Shown: positions 12,909 through 19,341 of the stretch, in pieces | How the letters are laid out: each line of letters opens with the position of its first letter | How positions within the stretch are numbered: position 1 is the stretch's first letter | Assembly: GCA_937877165.1 (NCBI GenBank) | Contig: CALEFO010000014.1 | Coordinates: 1-19,341, forward strand | Direction: 5' to 3' | DNA: 19,341 nt | Source of the DNA: an uncultured Lachnospiraceae bacterium | Lineage (GTDB): Bacteria > Bacillota > Clostridia > Lachnospirales > Lachnospiraceae | Position numbers and translations under genes: made by a program | The notes under the pieces: model-generated | What the model was told of the DNA's origin: nothing | Databases searched by the model: none | What the model saw: only the letters and a program-made list of their open reading frames with translations

Positions 12909-15524
12909 TCATTCTGCATTTTTCAGCGCTTCCTCCATCGGGACCCCTCGGATCCTTCGGAAATCAAGAAGCGTTACGAAGAGATACCCCGCGAATACGA
13001 AAAGAAGCATTTTTCCGTATCCTTCCGGGCGAATCACGAACGAAAACCATCCGTCCATTCCCTGCATCATAATCGCCCAGACACCTTTCATCATCGCACC
13101 GCCCAACGCCGCACTCACAAGCTCCGAGAAAACAACGACCCAGGTGGTAGAGAGCAGATAAATGGAAGCGATCTCTCCCGTACGGTAGCCGAGAATCTTC
13201 GTCATGGAAATAGAGTTCTCGTTTCTTTCGATGATGAGCTTCGTCAAAAGATAAATCAAAACTGCCGAAAGTGCAATGCACACATACTGGAAATACAGCA
13301 TGTAGGAGCCCATAGAATGGTCGAGCTGATCCACCATCTTTGTGATATCCTTCCTTGTCACTACTGTAGTGATATATTTGGAAGGAATGTCTGTGATTTC
13401 TGTATTGGATAGGAAGCCGGAGAATTCATCCGGTTCCAGTTCAAAGGTGTTCCGGAACTCTGACATCGGAAGAAAAACTGCAAGTGCCGCATCATAATCC
13501 TGAACTCCTGCCACTTCAAAAGAATACGATGTATCCTCAAACTGCGCGTCCAGCGTGATGACATCCCCCTTCTGTACGCCGTATTTCGCAGCGTACGCAC
13601 TGCTCACCAGTGCCTCTTCTTCCGAAAGCTCCGGAAGCCTGACATAGCGGCTGCCATCCTCAATGCCGTAGACCGAAATGTCCTCGTCGTGCGCTTCTGC
13701 TCTTCGAAGCAGCGACTTCATTCCCATTTTCTCCGCATCCTCTGTTTCCGTAGAAATGATTTTTCCATCGTCATCCTTCCAGGATTTCAGCATCGTCTGA
13801 TACTGTGCGATCATCATGTCCGGAGCCTTTTCCTTGTAATAGGCCAGTGTATCCGGCATTCCCACCGCCATTGCAAGAAGGAGCATCACAAAGAGAATTC
13901 CCAGGAACAAAACTGCATATCCCGGAAGATTCTGGAACAAAACCCTCAGACGAAACCTTGCAAGGAAGCTCCAGTGAGGAAGCCTCATGGCCTTTTTCCG
14001 GCGCGTTGCCTTCAGATCATGACGAAGGAACTGAAGCGGTGTGCAGCGAAGCTTTTTCGCAATGACCAGGCTGTTGACAAAAAACATCAGCACGATTGGT
14101 ACAACCGTCGTTTTGATCAGAGCCTCCGGACTGAACACGGTCACATAGACAGGGAGGCTGTAGCTGTTGTAGTACATGGAAACCACAACGTTTTTAAATA
14201 CCGTATAGCCAAGGAGATTACCGACGGCCGCCGATAGAAACGTAACAAGCACCGGTGCTGCCATGTAGTGGAAAAGAAGCTCCCTCCTTGTATAGCCGGA
14301 CGCCCGGAGGGTTCCGATGACAGAAGCCTCCTTCTGAATCGTGTTGCTGATCGTAATGGCAAACACAAAGGCAAGCACCACAACCAGCACATAGAGAAGA
14401 ACGCCGCCCATTGCCTTGTCGCTGCCGATGTCATTTTTCGTAAACTGCACGGCCTGATTGCCATAGGTCGGAAGATAATTTTTCACTTCGTTATCGGCGG
14501 CAAGTGTCTGTGTAATGAGTGCTTTCAGAAAAGCATCCGACCAGTTTTTCTCCTGAATGTCCCCGTCCGCGCGTTCCATGCTGCCATCCCCTGCCGCAGC
14601 AGAATATAGGAAGGAATAGTTGTAATATACCGGCACCAAGAGACGATCGAATCCATCCTGGGTCAGAAGTCCTACGTCGAAGCCGATCGAATCGAACATC
14701 ATGTCCGTGTTCTTCTCAAACAGGGTGGAATAGTCCACATTGGCAACCAGCCCGCTGATCGTATATTCCTGCCCGCCGACCGTAATGCAGTCTCCCACCT
14801 TCAGGCCCGCGTTGTCCGCATGCATACGGTCGATCGCGATTTCCTTCTCCGAGGAAGGAAGCTCTCCATCCATAAGGCAGGCAAGATCAATCTCCTGCCG
14901 AACAGGATAAACACGGATTTTTCCTGCGCTGTCTGCGTCTTCGTCTGTCTCCTTCTCTTCTGCACTCCGAACCTCGGTCGTCTCCTTATAGAAATTCTCA
15001 TACACCGTGACCGGTCTTGCCTGAAAATCCTGATCATTCAGGTCGTACTTCTCCTCTGCCTCGGCATATTTCTTCTCCACCTCTTCGTCGGCCTTCTCAT
15101 AAGCCTCCTCCCGCGCCTTGTTATAAGCCTCCTGATAGACGCTGGAATCTTTTGCCGACTGAATTGCCTCCGGGAGCGCCTTCGAAACCTGCATCTCCAG
15201 CTTCTCATCAACCTTGTCGTGCGCCTTTTTCTTATAGTAAGAAAGAAGATCTGCCTTCTCTCCGCTTTCCACCGCGCGGATCAGCTCCGGATCTGCCTTC
15301 TCCTTCAGCTCAAAGTGTCCGTCCTCCAGGCGGTACTGTTCCACGCTTTCATCTGCAGCCTTCAGCATGCTGCCGTTCGCAACATACATGCCGGAAACCG
15401 CCCCAATCGTCCCAATCAGGAAAAGGGCAATGACCAAATACTTCGCCCACTCCCCCACCAGCTCTCTGAAAACTCTTTTTCTGAGCGGATTTGGCATCTT
15501 CCTGTTTTTTCGCTCTTTGCTCAT
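12909..15524 (-). CDS. FtsX-family ABC transporter permease with two FtsX domains
   Basis: About 871 residues from the preferred start. Likely membrane segments (numbered from the ATG at 15530) are near 29-50, 375-395, 422-446, 472-491, 537-557, 744-765, 790-815 and 839-856. Two FtsX modules result, with SVIGTLRASGYTRRELL after the first repeat's helix and SMTKILGYRTGEIASIYLL in the second. The first extracytoplasmic region (51-370) holds a long Lys/Glu-rich helical stretch (about 80-165), probably coiled coil. Such permeases pair with MacB/LolD-type ATPases, and one is encoded 63 bp upstream. An ATG at 15530 is only three bases from GGGAG, so I prefer the ATG at 15524. Substrate is unknown; peptide, lipid or drug export are typical. 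Confidence 0.92.
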   Translation of the reverse strand: MSKERKNRKMPNPLRKRVFRELVGEWAKYLVIALFLIGTIGAVSGMYVANGSMLKAADESVEQYRLEDGHFELKEKADPELIRAVESGEKADLLSYYKKKAHDKVDEKLEMQVSKALPEAIQSAKDSSVYQEAYNKAREEAYEKADEEVEKKYAEAEEKYDLNDQDFQARPVTVYENFYKETTEVRSAEEKETDEDADSAGKIRVYPVRQEIDLACLMDGELPSSEKEIAIDRMHADNAGLKVGDCITVGGQEYTISGLVANVDYSTLFEKNTDMMFDSIGFDVGLLTQDGFDRLLVPVYYNYSFLYSAAAGDGSMERADGDIQEKNWSDAFLKALITQTLAADNEVKNYLPTYGNQAVQFTKNDIGSDKAMGGVLLYVLVVVLAFVFAITISNTIQKEASVIGTLRASGYTRRELLFHYMAAPVLVTFLSAAVGNLLGYTVFKNVVVSMYYNSYSLPVYVTVFSPEALIKTTVVPIVLMFFVNSLVIAKKLRCTPLQFLRHDLKATRRKKAMRLPHWSFLARFRLRVLFQNLPGYAVLFLGILFVMLLLAMAVGMPDTLAYYKEKAPDMMIAQYQTMLKSWKDDDGKIISTETEDAEKMGMKSLLRRAEAHDEDISVYGIEDGSRYVRLPELSEEEALVSSAYAAKYGVQKGDVITLDAQFEDTSYSFEVAGVQDYDAALAVFLPMSEFRNTFELEPDEFSGFLSNTEITDIPSKYITTVVTRKDITKMVDQLDHSMGSYMLYFQYVCIALSAVLIYLLTKLIIERNENSISMTKILGYRTGEIASIYLLSTTWVVVFSELVSAALGGAMMKGVWAIMMQGMDGWFSFVIRPEGYGKMLLFVFAGYLFVTLLDFRRIRGVPMEEALKNAE

Positions 15525-15593
15525 AACCATTCTCTCCCGTCCCTGGTCTTCTTGTCCGTCACGCAGGGAATCCTGCCTGCTGCCTCAGCTTCT

Positions 15594-16304
15594 TTACCAT
15601 TCCAGCTCCGCAGCCGGAATTTTGTGGTCATTTCGTTCATTGTGCCGCACCATTCCGTCGCGCAGACGGACGCAGTGATCTGCCATCTGCCGGATTGCCT
15701 CATTGTGTGTCACCATCACCACGGTATTGCCGTACTGCCGGTTGACCTTCTCGATCAGTTCCAGAATTTCCTTGCTCGTCTTATAATCCAAGGCTCCCGT
15801 CGGCTCATCGCACAAAAGGAGGTCCGGATTCTTGACAATTGCGCGCCCAATCGAGACTCTCTGCTGCTGACCGCCCGAAAGCTGATTCGGAAGCTTATAG
15901 CGGTGATCCCATAGTCCCAGGGTGTTCAAAAGCTCATCGATGTCCAGCGGATTGGCGGAAAGGTAAGCTCCGACCTCGATATTCTCCTTCACATTCAGAT
16001 TGCCGATGAGGTTATACATCTGAAAGACATATCCAAGGTGCTTTCTCCGGTAGGTCGTCAGCGTTTTCTCGTCCATCTTCTCCAAAAGGTCTCCGCCGAT
16101 GGAAATCTCTCCGCCGTCCGCGCTGTCAATCCCTCCAATGATATTCAGAAGTGTTGACTTTCCAGAGCCTGACGGCCCCAGAAGGACGCAGAACTCGCCC
16201 TTTGCCACGTCAAAAGAAAGACCTCGCAGCACTTCCTGCCTGGTCTCTCCCTCTCCGAAGCTCTTCGTTAAATTACGGATGCTAAGGAAACTGTTCTCAC
16301 TCAT
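15594..16304 (-). CDS. ABC transporter ATP-binding protein (MacB/LolD type)
   Basis: A 236-residue ATPase. Walker A is GPSGSGKS (43-50), the Q-loop is in YVFQMYNLI (Gln95), the signature is LSGGQ (142-146), Walker B is LLLCDEP (162-168) and the switch is His200 in VTHN. The NLIGNLNVKENIE segment and the short length place it in the LolD/MacB/BceA-like group that energises FtsX-type permeases. The frame is open to a GTG at 16337, but the ATG at 16304 has an excellent AGGGGGAGAA site directly before it. It is the first gene of a two-gene unit with its own promoter and two putative operators (16412-16473). Confidence 0.95.
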   Translation of the reverse strand: MSENSFLSIRNLTKSFGEGETRQEVLRGLSFDVAKGEFCVLLGPSGSGKSTLLNIIGGIDSADGGEISIGGDLLEKMDEKTLTTYRRKHLGYVFQMYNLIGNLNVKENIEVGAYLSANPLDIDELLNTLGLWDHRYKLPNQLSGGQQQRVSIGRAIVKNPDLLLCDEPTGALDYKTSKEILELIEKVNRQYGNTVVMVTHNEAIRQMADHCVRLRDGMVRHNERNDHKIPAAELEW

Positions 16305-16353
16305 TTCTCCCCCTGTCTGCCGCTGCCTTGGCGGCACCGGCCTGATCCTTGAA

Positions 16354-16380
16354 AGAGCTTTCCAAAATTCCGAAAGCTCT
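16354..16380 (-). other. Leader hairpin upstream of the ABC ATPase gene
   Basis: AGAGCTTTC and GAAAGCTCT form a perfect 9-bp stem with a nine-base loop in the predicted 5' leader of the ABC transcript. No proper U-run follows. A second small stem, GCCGC/GCGGC (16319-16335), lies just before the ribosome binding site. Function is unknown. Confidence 0.5.
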
Positions 16381-16411
16381 CGTTTAATAACGTGCCGTTT
16401 GTAAAACAGTT

Positions 16412-16473
16412 GTTAGTCATTGCTAACTGCTATTACAATAGCATATCTTCCCGCTGTGTTAAATATGGCTAAC
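16412..16473 (-). promoter_or_regulatory. Predicted ABC transporter promoter flanked by twin operators
   Basis: On the minus strand operator 1 is GTTAGCCATATTTAAC (16473-16458); its last bases form the -35 TTTAAC (16463-16458). After 17 bp comes -10 TATTGT (16440-16435) with a TGC extension. Operator 2 is GTTAGCAATGACTAAC (16427-16412), a GTTAG-N6-CTAAC inverted repeat covering the start site. The whole arrangement recurs before eno (18837-18898) at identical spacing. Binding over both -35 and start site suggests repression. Confidence 0.7.
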
Positions 16474-16478
16474 TTCAC

Positions 16479-16521
16479 AAAAATAAAAAAAGGAGGCTCC
16501 TGCTTTTTCGCAGAAGTCTCC
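16479..16521 (-). terminator. Intrinsic terminator of the eno-ZIP unit
   Basis: On the minus strand a 12-bp stem with one mismatch and one wobble pair (arms 16521-16510 and 16503-16492) and the loop GAAAAA is followed by seven Ts, one A and five more Ts. It is a textbook strong terminator lying just upstream of the ABC promoter. Confidence 0.92.
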
Positions 16522-16532
16522 AAAATAAGGTT

Positions 16533-16589
16533 CAATTTGCAGTTGCTCCATACCTGCCGGTTTCCCATGCAGGTTCTCTCTGCAGATTG
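16533..16589 (-). ncRNA. Candidate structured RNA in the 3' UTR of the ZIP gene
   Basis: An outer 10-bp helix (16589-16580 with 16542-16533, one C-A mismatch) encloses an inner 6-bp helix ACCTGC/GCAGGT (16574-16569 with 16557-16552), capped by a GG-GAAA-CC tip. The internal loop is purine-rich (AGAGA opposite AUGGAGCAA). It ends 11 bases before the terminator. I compared it from memory with common riboswitches (TPP, SAM, c-di-GMP-I, glycine, cobalamin, ZTP) and SRP RNA and saw no match. It could be a 3'-UTR-derived small RNA or simply a stability element. Confidence 0.4.
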
Positions 16590-16624
16590 ATTCGCCTTGA
16601 AAATCGGCAGACAGCCTGTCCTCG

Positions 16625-17404
16625 TCACCCAAGCCCGACATCCAGTGCCATCATAAGCGTAAAACCGACGGCAAACATCACAACACCGATATTGGAATGC
16701 TCTCCCTCCGACATCTCCGGAATCAGCTCCTCCACAACAACATACAGCATCGCTCCCGCCGCGAAGCTCAAGAAATACGGCATCCACGGGGTCAGCTTTT
16801 CTGCCGCGAGAAGGACCAGAACCGCACCTGCCGGCTCCACTGCCCCAGAAAGAACGCCGTCCAGGAACGCGCGTGGCTTGTTCTTTCCCTGTGCATGCAG
16901 CGGCATCGAAATGATCGCTCCCTCCGGAAAGTTTTGAATCGCAATCCCAAGAGACAGTGCCATCGCGGCTCCCGCGGTGATGGTACTGCCGCCCGCAAGA
17001 AGTCCCGCATAGACCACGCCGACCGCCATTCCCTCCGGAATATTATGCAGCGTCACTGCAAGAACCATCATCGTCGTTTTGGCAAGGTGGCTTCTCGGCC
17101 CCTCCGCCTTGTCCGCATACATATGAAGATGTGGAATCACATGATCCAAAAGGAGCAGAAACAGTGTTCCGAGCCAGAAGCCGATGACGGCAGGCAGAAA
17201 GGAAAGCCTTCCCATTCCGTTGCTTTGTTCCATAGCCGGGATCAAAAGGCTCCAGATGGATGCCGCCACCATGACGCCCGCTGCAAATCCCGTCAGTACC
17301 TTCTGTACGCCGCGGGACAGCTCCTTTTTCATGAAAAACACCCCGGCCGCCCCCAGTGAGGTTCCGAGAAACGGAACCAGAATCCCCTGCCATGCTGCAT
17401 TCAT
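16625..17404 (-). CDS. ZIP family divalent metal transporter (GufA/ZupT-like)
   Basis: A 259-residue membrane protein with about eight predicted helices. The metal-binding helices are clear: TLHNIPEGMAVGV (118-130) and QNFPEGAIISMPL (157-169), with conserved His120, Asn121, Glu124, Asn158 and Glu161. An acidic VEELIPE segment (224-230) is typical of helix 7. A His-containing loop, DHVIPHLHMY (87-96), could bind metal. ZIP proteins import zinc, iron or manganese; selectivity cannot be told from sequence. It starts 27 bp after eno with GGAAGGGAG upstream, so the two are probably co-transcribed, ending at the terminator at 16479-16521. Confidence 0.93.
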   Translation of the reverse strand: MNAAWQGILVPFLGTSLGAAGVFFMKKELSRGVQKVLTGFAAGVMVAASIWSLLIPAMEQSNGMGRLSFLPAVIGFWLGTLFLLLLDHVIPHLHMYADKAEGPRSHLAKTTMMVLAVTLHNIPEGMAVGVVYAGLLAGGSTITAGAAMALSLGIAIQNFPEGAIISMPLHAQGKNKPRAFLDGVLSGAVEPAGAVLVLLAAEKLTPWMPYFLSFAAGAMLYVVVEELIPEMSEGEHSNIGVVMFAVGFTLMMALDVGLG

Positions 17405-17431
17405 TGCGCACCGCTCTCCCTTCCGGAAATT

Positions 17432-18727
17432 TTACCGGTTAAATGCCTTTTTGCCCGGATAGACAGCTGCCTCACCCAGTTCCTCCTCAATCCGGAGAAG
17501 CTGATTGTACTTTGCAACGCGCTCGCTTCTGGAAGGTGCACCGGTTTTGATCTGTCTCGTATTCAAGGCAACCGCGAGATCCGCAATCGTGGTATCCTCT
17601 GTCTCACCGGAGCGATGAGAGGTGATTGCCGTATACCCCGCCTTATGTGCCATCTTGATGGCCTCCAGGGTCTCGGAAACAGAGCCAATCTGATTCAGCT
17701 TGATCAGAATCGAATTCGCGCAGTGATTCTCAATGCCCTTGGAAAGTCTTGCCGTATTCGTCACAAACAGATCATCGCCGACGAGCTGCACCTTGTCCCC
17801 CAGCTCTGCCGTCATCTTCTCCCAGCCTTCCCAGTCCTCCTCATCCAGACCGTCCTCAATGGACCAGATCGGATACTTCCTGGTCAGAGATTTCCAATGC
17901 GCGATCAGCTCATCCGAGGTGAAATCTCTGCCGGATTTCGGCTGATGGTAGAAGCCGGTTCCCTTCTTACTCTTCCACTCACTGGATGCCGCATCCATTG
18001 CAAGAACAAAATCCCTTCCAGGCTCATAGCCGGCATCCCGAACTGCCTGCAGGATGTGCTCGATCGCATCCTCATCATCCTTCAGATCCGGTGCAAAGCC
18101 GCCCTCGTCTCCGACTGCCGTCGTATTGCCTTCGGCCTTCAGATTCTTCTGAAGTGCATGGAAGACCTCTGTGCACCAGCGGAGTGCCTCATGGAACGAA
18201 GATGCTCCGACCGGCATGATCATGAATTCCTGCGTGTCCACCGAATTCGTTGCGTGTGCACCGCCATTTAAGATATTCATCATCGGAACCGGAAGGACGT
18301 TCGCATTGGCACCGCCAAGGAACCGGTAGATCGGAATGCCGAGCGCCTGCGCTGCCGCCTTCGCGCTCGCGATAGAAACCGCCAGAATCGCATTCGCGCC
18401 AAGCCTTGACTTATTCAGTGTTCCATCTGCCTTCAGCATTGCAGCATCCACCGTATACACATCCTGCGGATCTACTCCCTTCACTGCATCGTTAATGATG
18501 GTGCTGACATTGTGTACCGCAGTCTGGACACCCTTCCCGCCGAATCTTCCCTTGTCGCCGTCACGAAGCTCAATGGCCTCGAATTCGCCTGTGGAGGCAC
18601 CACTCGGAGCTGCTCCCCGTCCCACCGTTCCATCGGTCAGAATTACCTCTGCCTCAACCGTCGGATTCCCTCTCGAATCCACAATTTCTCTTCCGATAAC
18701 CTTCTCAATTTCAAGATGTCTTCTCAT
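17432..18727 (-). CDS. eno: Enolase (phosphopyruvate hydratase)
   Basis: A 431-residue enolase that interconverts 2-phosphoglycerate and phosphoenolpyruvate in glycolysis. Visible residues are the mobile-loop segment GAAPSGASTGEFEA (38-51), catalytic Glu208 in GDEGG and Lys343 in LIKLNQIGSVSET, magnesium ligands Asp245, Glu291 and Asp318, and His371 in SHRSGETEDT. All key positions are intact. The ATG at 18727 has AAAGGAG nine bases upstream. Its promoter carries the same twin operators as the ABC transporter unit, unexpected for a core glycolytic gene. A ZIP metal transporter follows at 27 bp rather than other glycolytic genes. Confidence 0.98.
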   Translation of the reverse strand: MRRHLEIEKVIGREIVDSRGNPTVEAEVILTDGTVGRGAAPSGASTGEFEAIELRDGDKGRFGGKGVQTAVHNVSTIINDAVKGVDPQDVYTVDAAMLKADGTLNKSRLGANAILAVSIASAKAAAQALGIPIYRFLGGANANVLPVPMMNILNGGAHATNSVDTQEFMIMPVGASSFHEALRWCTEVFHALQKNLKAEGNTTAVGDEGGFAPDLKDDEDAIEHILQAVRDAGYEPGRDFVLAMDAASSEWKSKKGTGFYHQPKSGRDFTSDELIAHWKSLTRKYPIWSIEDGLDEEDWEGWEKMTAELGDKVQLVGDDLFVTNTARLSKGIENHCANSILIKLNQIGSVSETLEAIKMAHKAGYTAITSHRSGETEDTTIADLAVALNTRQIKTGAPSRSERVAKYNQLLRIEEELGEAAVYPGKKAFNR

Positions 18728-18816
18728 AACTCTGTGCTCCTTTCCACCGCTTCTGCGGCTGCATGCTCCAGATGCCGGTCCCGGATTTGCTTTCCTGTCC
18801 TTCCCCGGAATTGCGT

Positions 18817-18836
18817 CTGCAAAAATCTTTTTGCAG
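18817..18836 (-). other. Perfect 20-bp palindrome in the eno leader
   Basis: CTGCAAAAA and TTTTTGCAG flank two bases with no mismatch. It would lie near +17 of the predicted eno transcript, abutting operator 2 (18837-18852). It could be a 5' stem-loop protecting the mRNA or another protein-binding site. No U-run follows, so it is not a terminator. A second, smaller stem, CCGC/GCGG, lies closer to the start codon. Confidence 0.55.
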
Positions 18837-18898
18837 GTTTGTTCTATCTAACTTTCATTACGATAACACATCTTGCCCGGAAGTTAAATATGGCTAAC
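18837..18898 (-). promoter_or_regulatory. Predicted eno-ZIP promoter flanked by twin operators
   Basis: On the minus strand operator 1, GTTAGCCATATTTAAC (18898-18883), is identical to the ABC copy and includes the -35 TTTAAC (18888-18883). After a 17-bp spacer comes -10 TATCGT (18865-18860) with a TGT extension. Operator 2, GTTAGATAGAACAAAC (18852-18837), is a degenerate copy beginning 46 bp away, the same distance as in the ABC promoter. The element starts eight bases after the hypB stop codon. Confidence 0.65.
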
Positions 18899-18905
18899 TA
18901 TTTTT

Positions 18906-19341
18906 TCAATCTCTTCTGTCCCTCTGATTCCAGCCATCCACCTGCCCTGTCAGCCACTGCACCCATGCTTCAAACCCTTCACCGGTCTTCGCGCTGAGAA
19001 AGAAAACCTTTGCATCCGGATTCAATGCGTGAATTCTGCGAACCACCGCTTCATCATCGAACGGAAAATACTCCCTCGTGTCAATCTTATTGATCAGGAC
19101 TGCCTGCGTCACCTGAAACATCAGTGGGTATTTCAGCGGCTTGTCATCTCCCTCCGGAACCGACAGAATTTCAATGCTCCGACAAGAGCCGACATCCTCT
19201 TCGGCCGGGCAGACAAGATTGCCCACATTCTCCAGAAAAAGCAGATCCAGATCCTCCGTGTGAAATTCCTCCAGTGCCTGTCTCGTCATCCCCGCGTTCA
19301 TCGCGCACTCCCCGCCGGTGTGCACCTGAATGGAGCGGACT
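18906..19341 (-). CDS. hypB: Hydrogenase/urease nickel incorporation GTPase HypB, C-terminal part
   Basis: The gene enters from the right edge with 144 codons plus stop visible; the P-loop half lies outside. Diagnostic segments are VHTGGEC, LDLLFLENVGNLVCPAE, SVPEGDDKPLKYPLMF, the GTPase motif NKID and the SAKTGEGFEAWVQWL end. HypB delivers nickel to [NiFe]-hydrogenase with HypA. In the family the G-domain metal site is Cys-His plus a Cys 32 residues later. Here both Cys residues are present at that spacing, but the His is Ala (GGECAMNAGM). No terminator is seen after the stop; the eno promoter begins at once. Confidence 0.95.
   Translation of the reverse strand, partial: VRSIQVHTGGECAMNAGMTRQALEEFHTEDLDLLFLENVGNLVCPAEEDVGSCRSIEILSVPEGDDKPLKYPLMFQVTQAVLINKIDTREYFPFDDEAVVRRIHALNPDAKVFFLSAKTGEGFEAWVQWLTGQVDGWNQRDRRD

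Noticed and set aside
16533..16589. Folded element considered as a known riboswitch or SRP RNA
   Set aside because: The conserved core sequences of those classes that I know are not present; it is kept only as an unassigned structure.

Overview
The window looks like a stretch of chromosome from an anaerobic, moderately GC-rich Firmicute, most likely class Clostridia and probably Lachnospiraceae-like. The evidence is the gene order (rimP-nusA-ylxR-ylxQ-infB-rbfA-nrnA-truB-ribF-…-rpsO-pnp), purine-rich AGGAGG-type ribosome binding sites, oligoendopeptidase F, and protein sequences typical of that group. The placement is inferred from family resemblance and was not computed. All 18 genes I call lie on the minus strand, so transcription runs from high to low coordinates.

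Layout in the direction of transcription. (1) 19341-18906 is the 3' part of hypB, a nickel-insertion GTPase. (2) 18898-16479 is an apparent eno-ZIP transporter operon with its own promoter; it ends in a strong intrinsic terminator preceded by a folded 3' element. (3) 16473-12868 is a two-gene ABC transporter (MacB/LolD-type ATPase plus FtsX-type permease) with its own promoter and terminator. (4) 12853-10934 is pepF, probably monocistronic. (5) 10869-1522 is the translation/transcription-factor operon rimP-nusA-ylxR-ylxQ-infB-rbfA-nrnA-truB-ribF, preceded by a promoter and a leader terminator. (6) 1397-813 is a divergent shikimate-kinase-like gene inserted into this cluster. (7) 715-1 is rpsO, with its own promoter and structured leader, followed by the start of pnp.

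The proteins are mostly well-known housekeeping factors; the less expected content is in the non-coding DNA. The promoters of the eno-ZIP and ABC transporter units carry the same module: a 16-bp GTTAG…TAAC operator over the -35, a 17-bp spacer, an extended -10, and a second GTTAG operator exactly 46 bp away near the start site. This points to one unseen regulator controlling both units. The 213-bp gap between rbfA and nrnA is almost entirely a run of five or six consecutive hairpins, several closed by UGAU or UGAC loops. Part of this run (an AGAGTG/CACTCT hairpin plus a 22-nt box with a GRGGTATA end just before the start codon) recurs upstream of rimP, suggesting a dispersed palindromic repeat family. 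The rimP and rpsO leaders contain structures suited to autoregulation, by NusA-dependent termination and by S15 binding respectively.

I found no tRNA, rRNA, CRISPR array, insertion sequence, phage gene or toxin-antitoxin pair.
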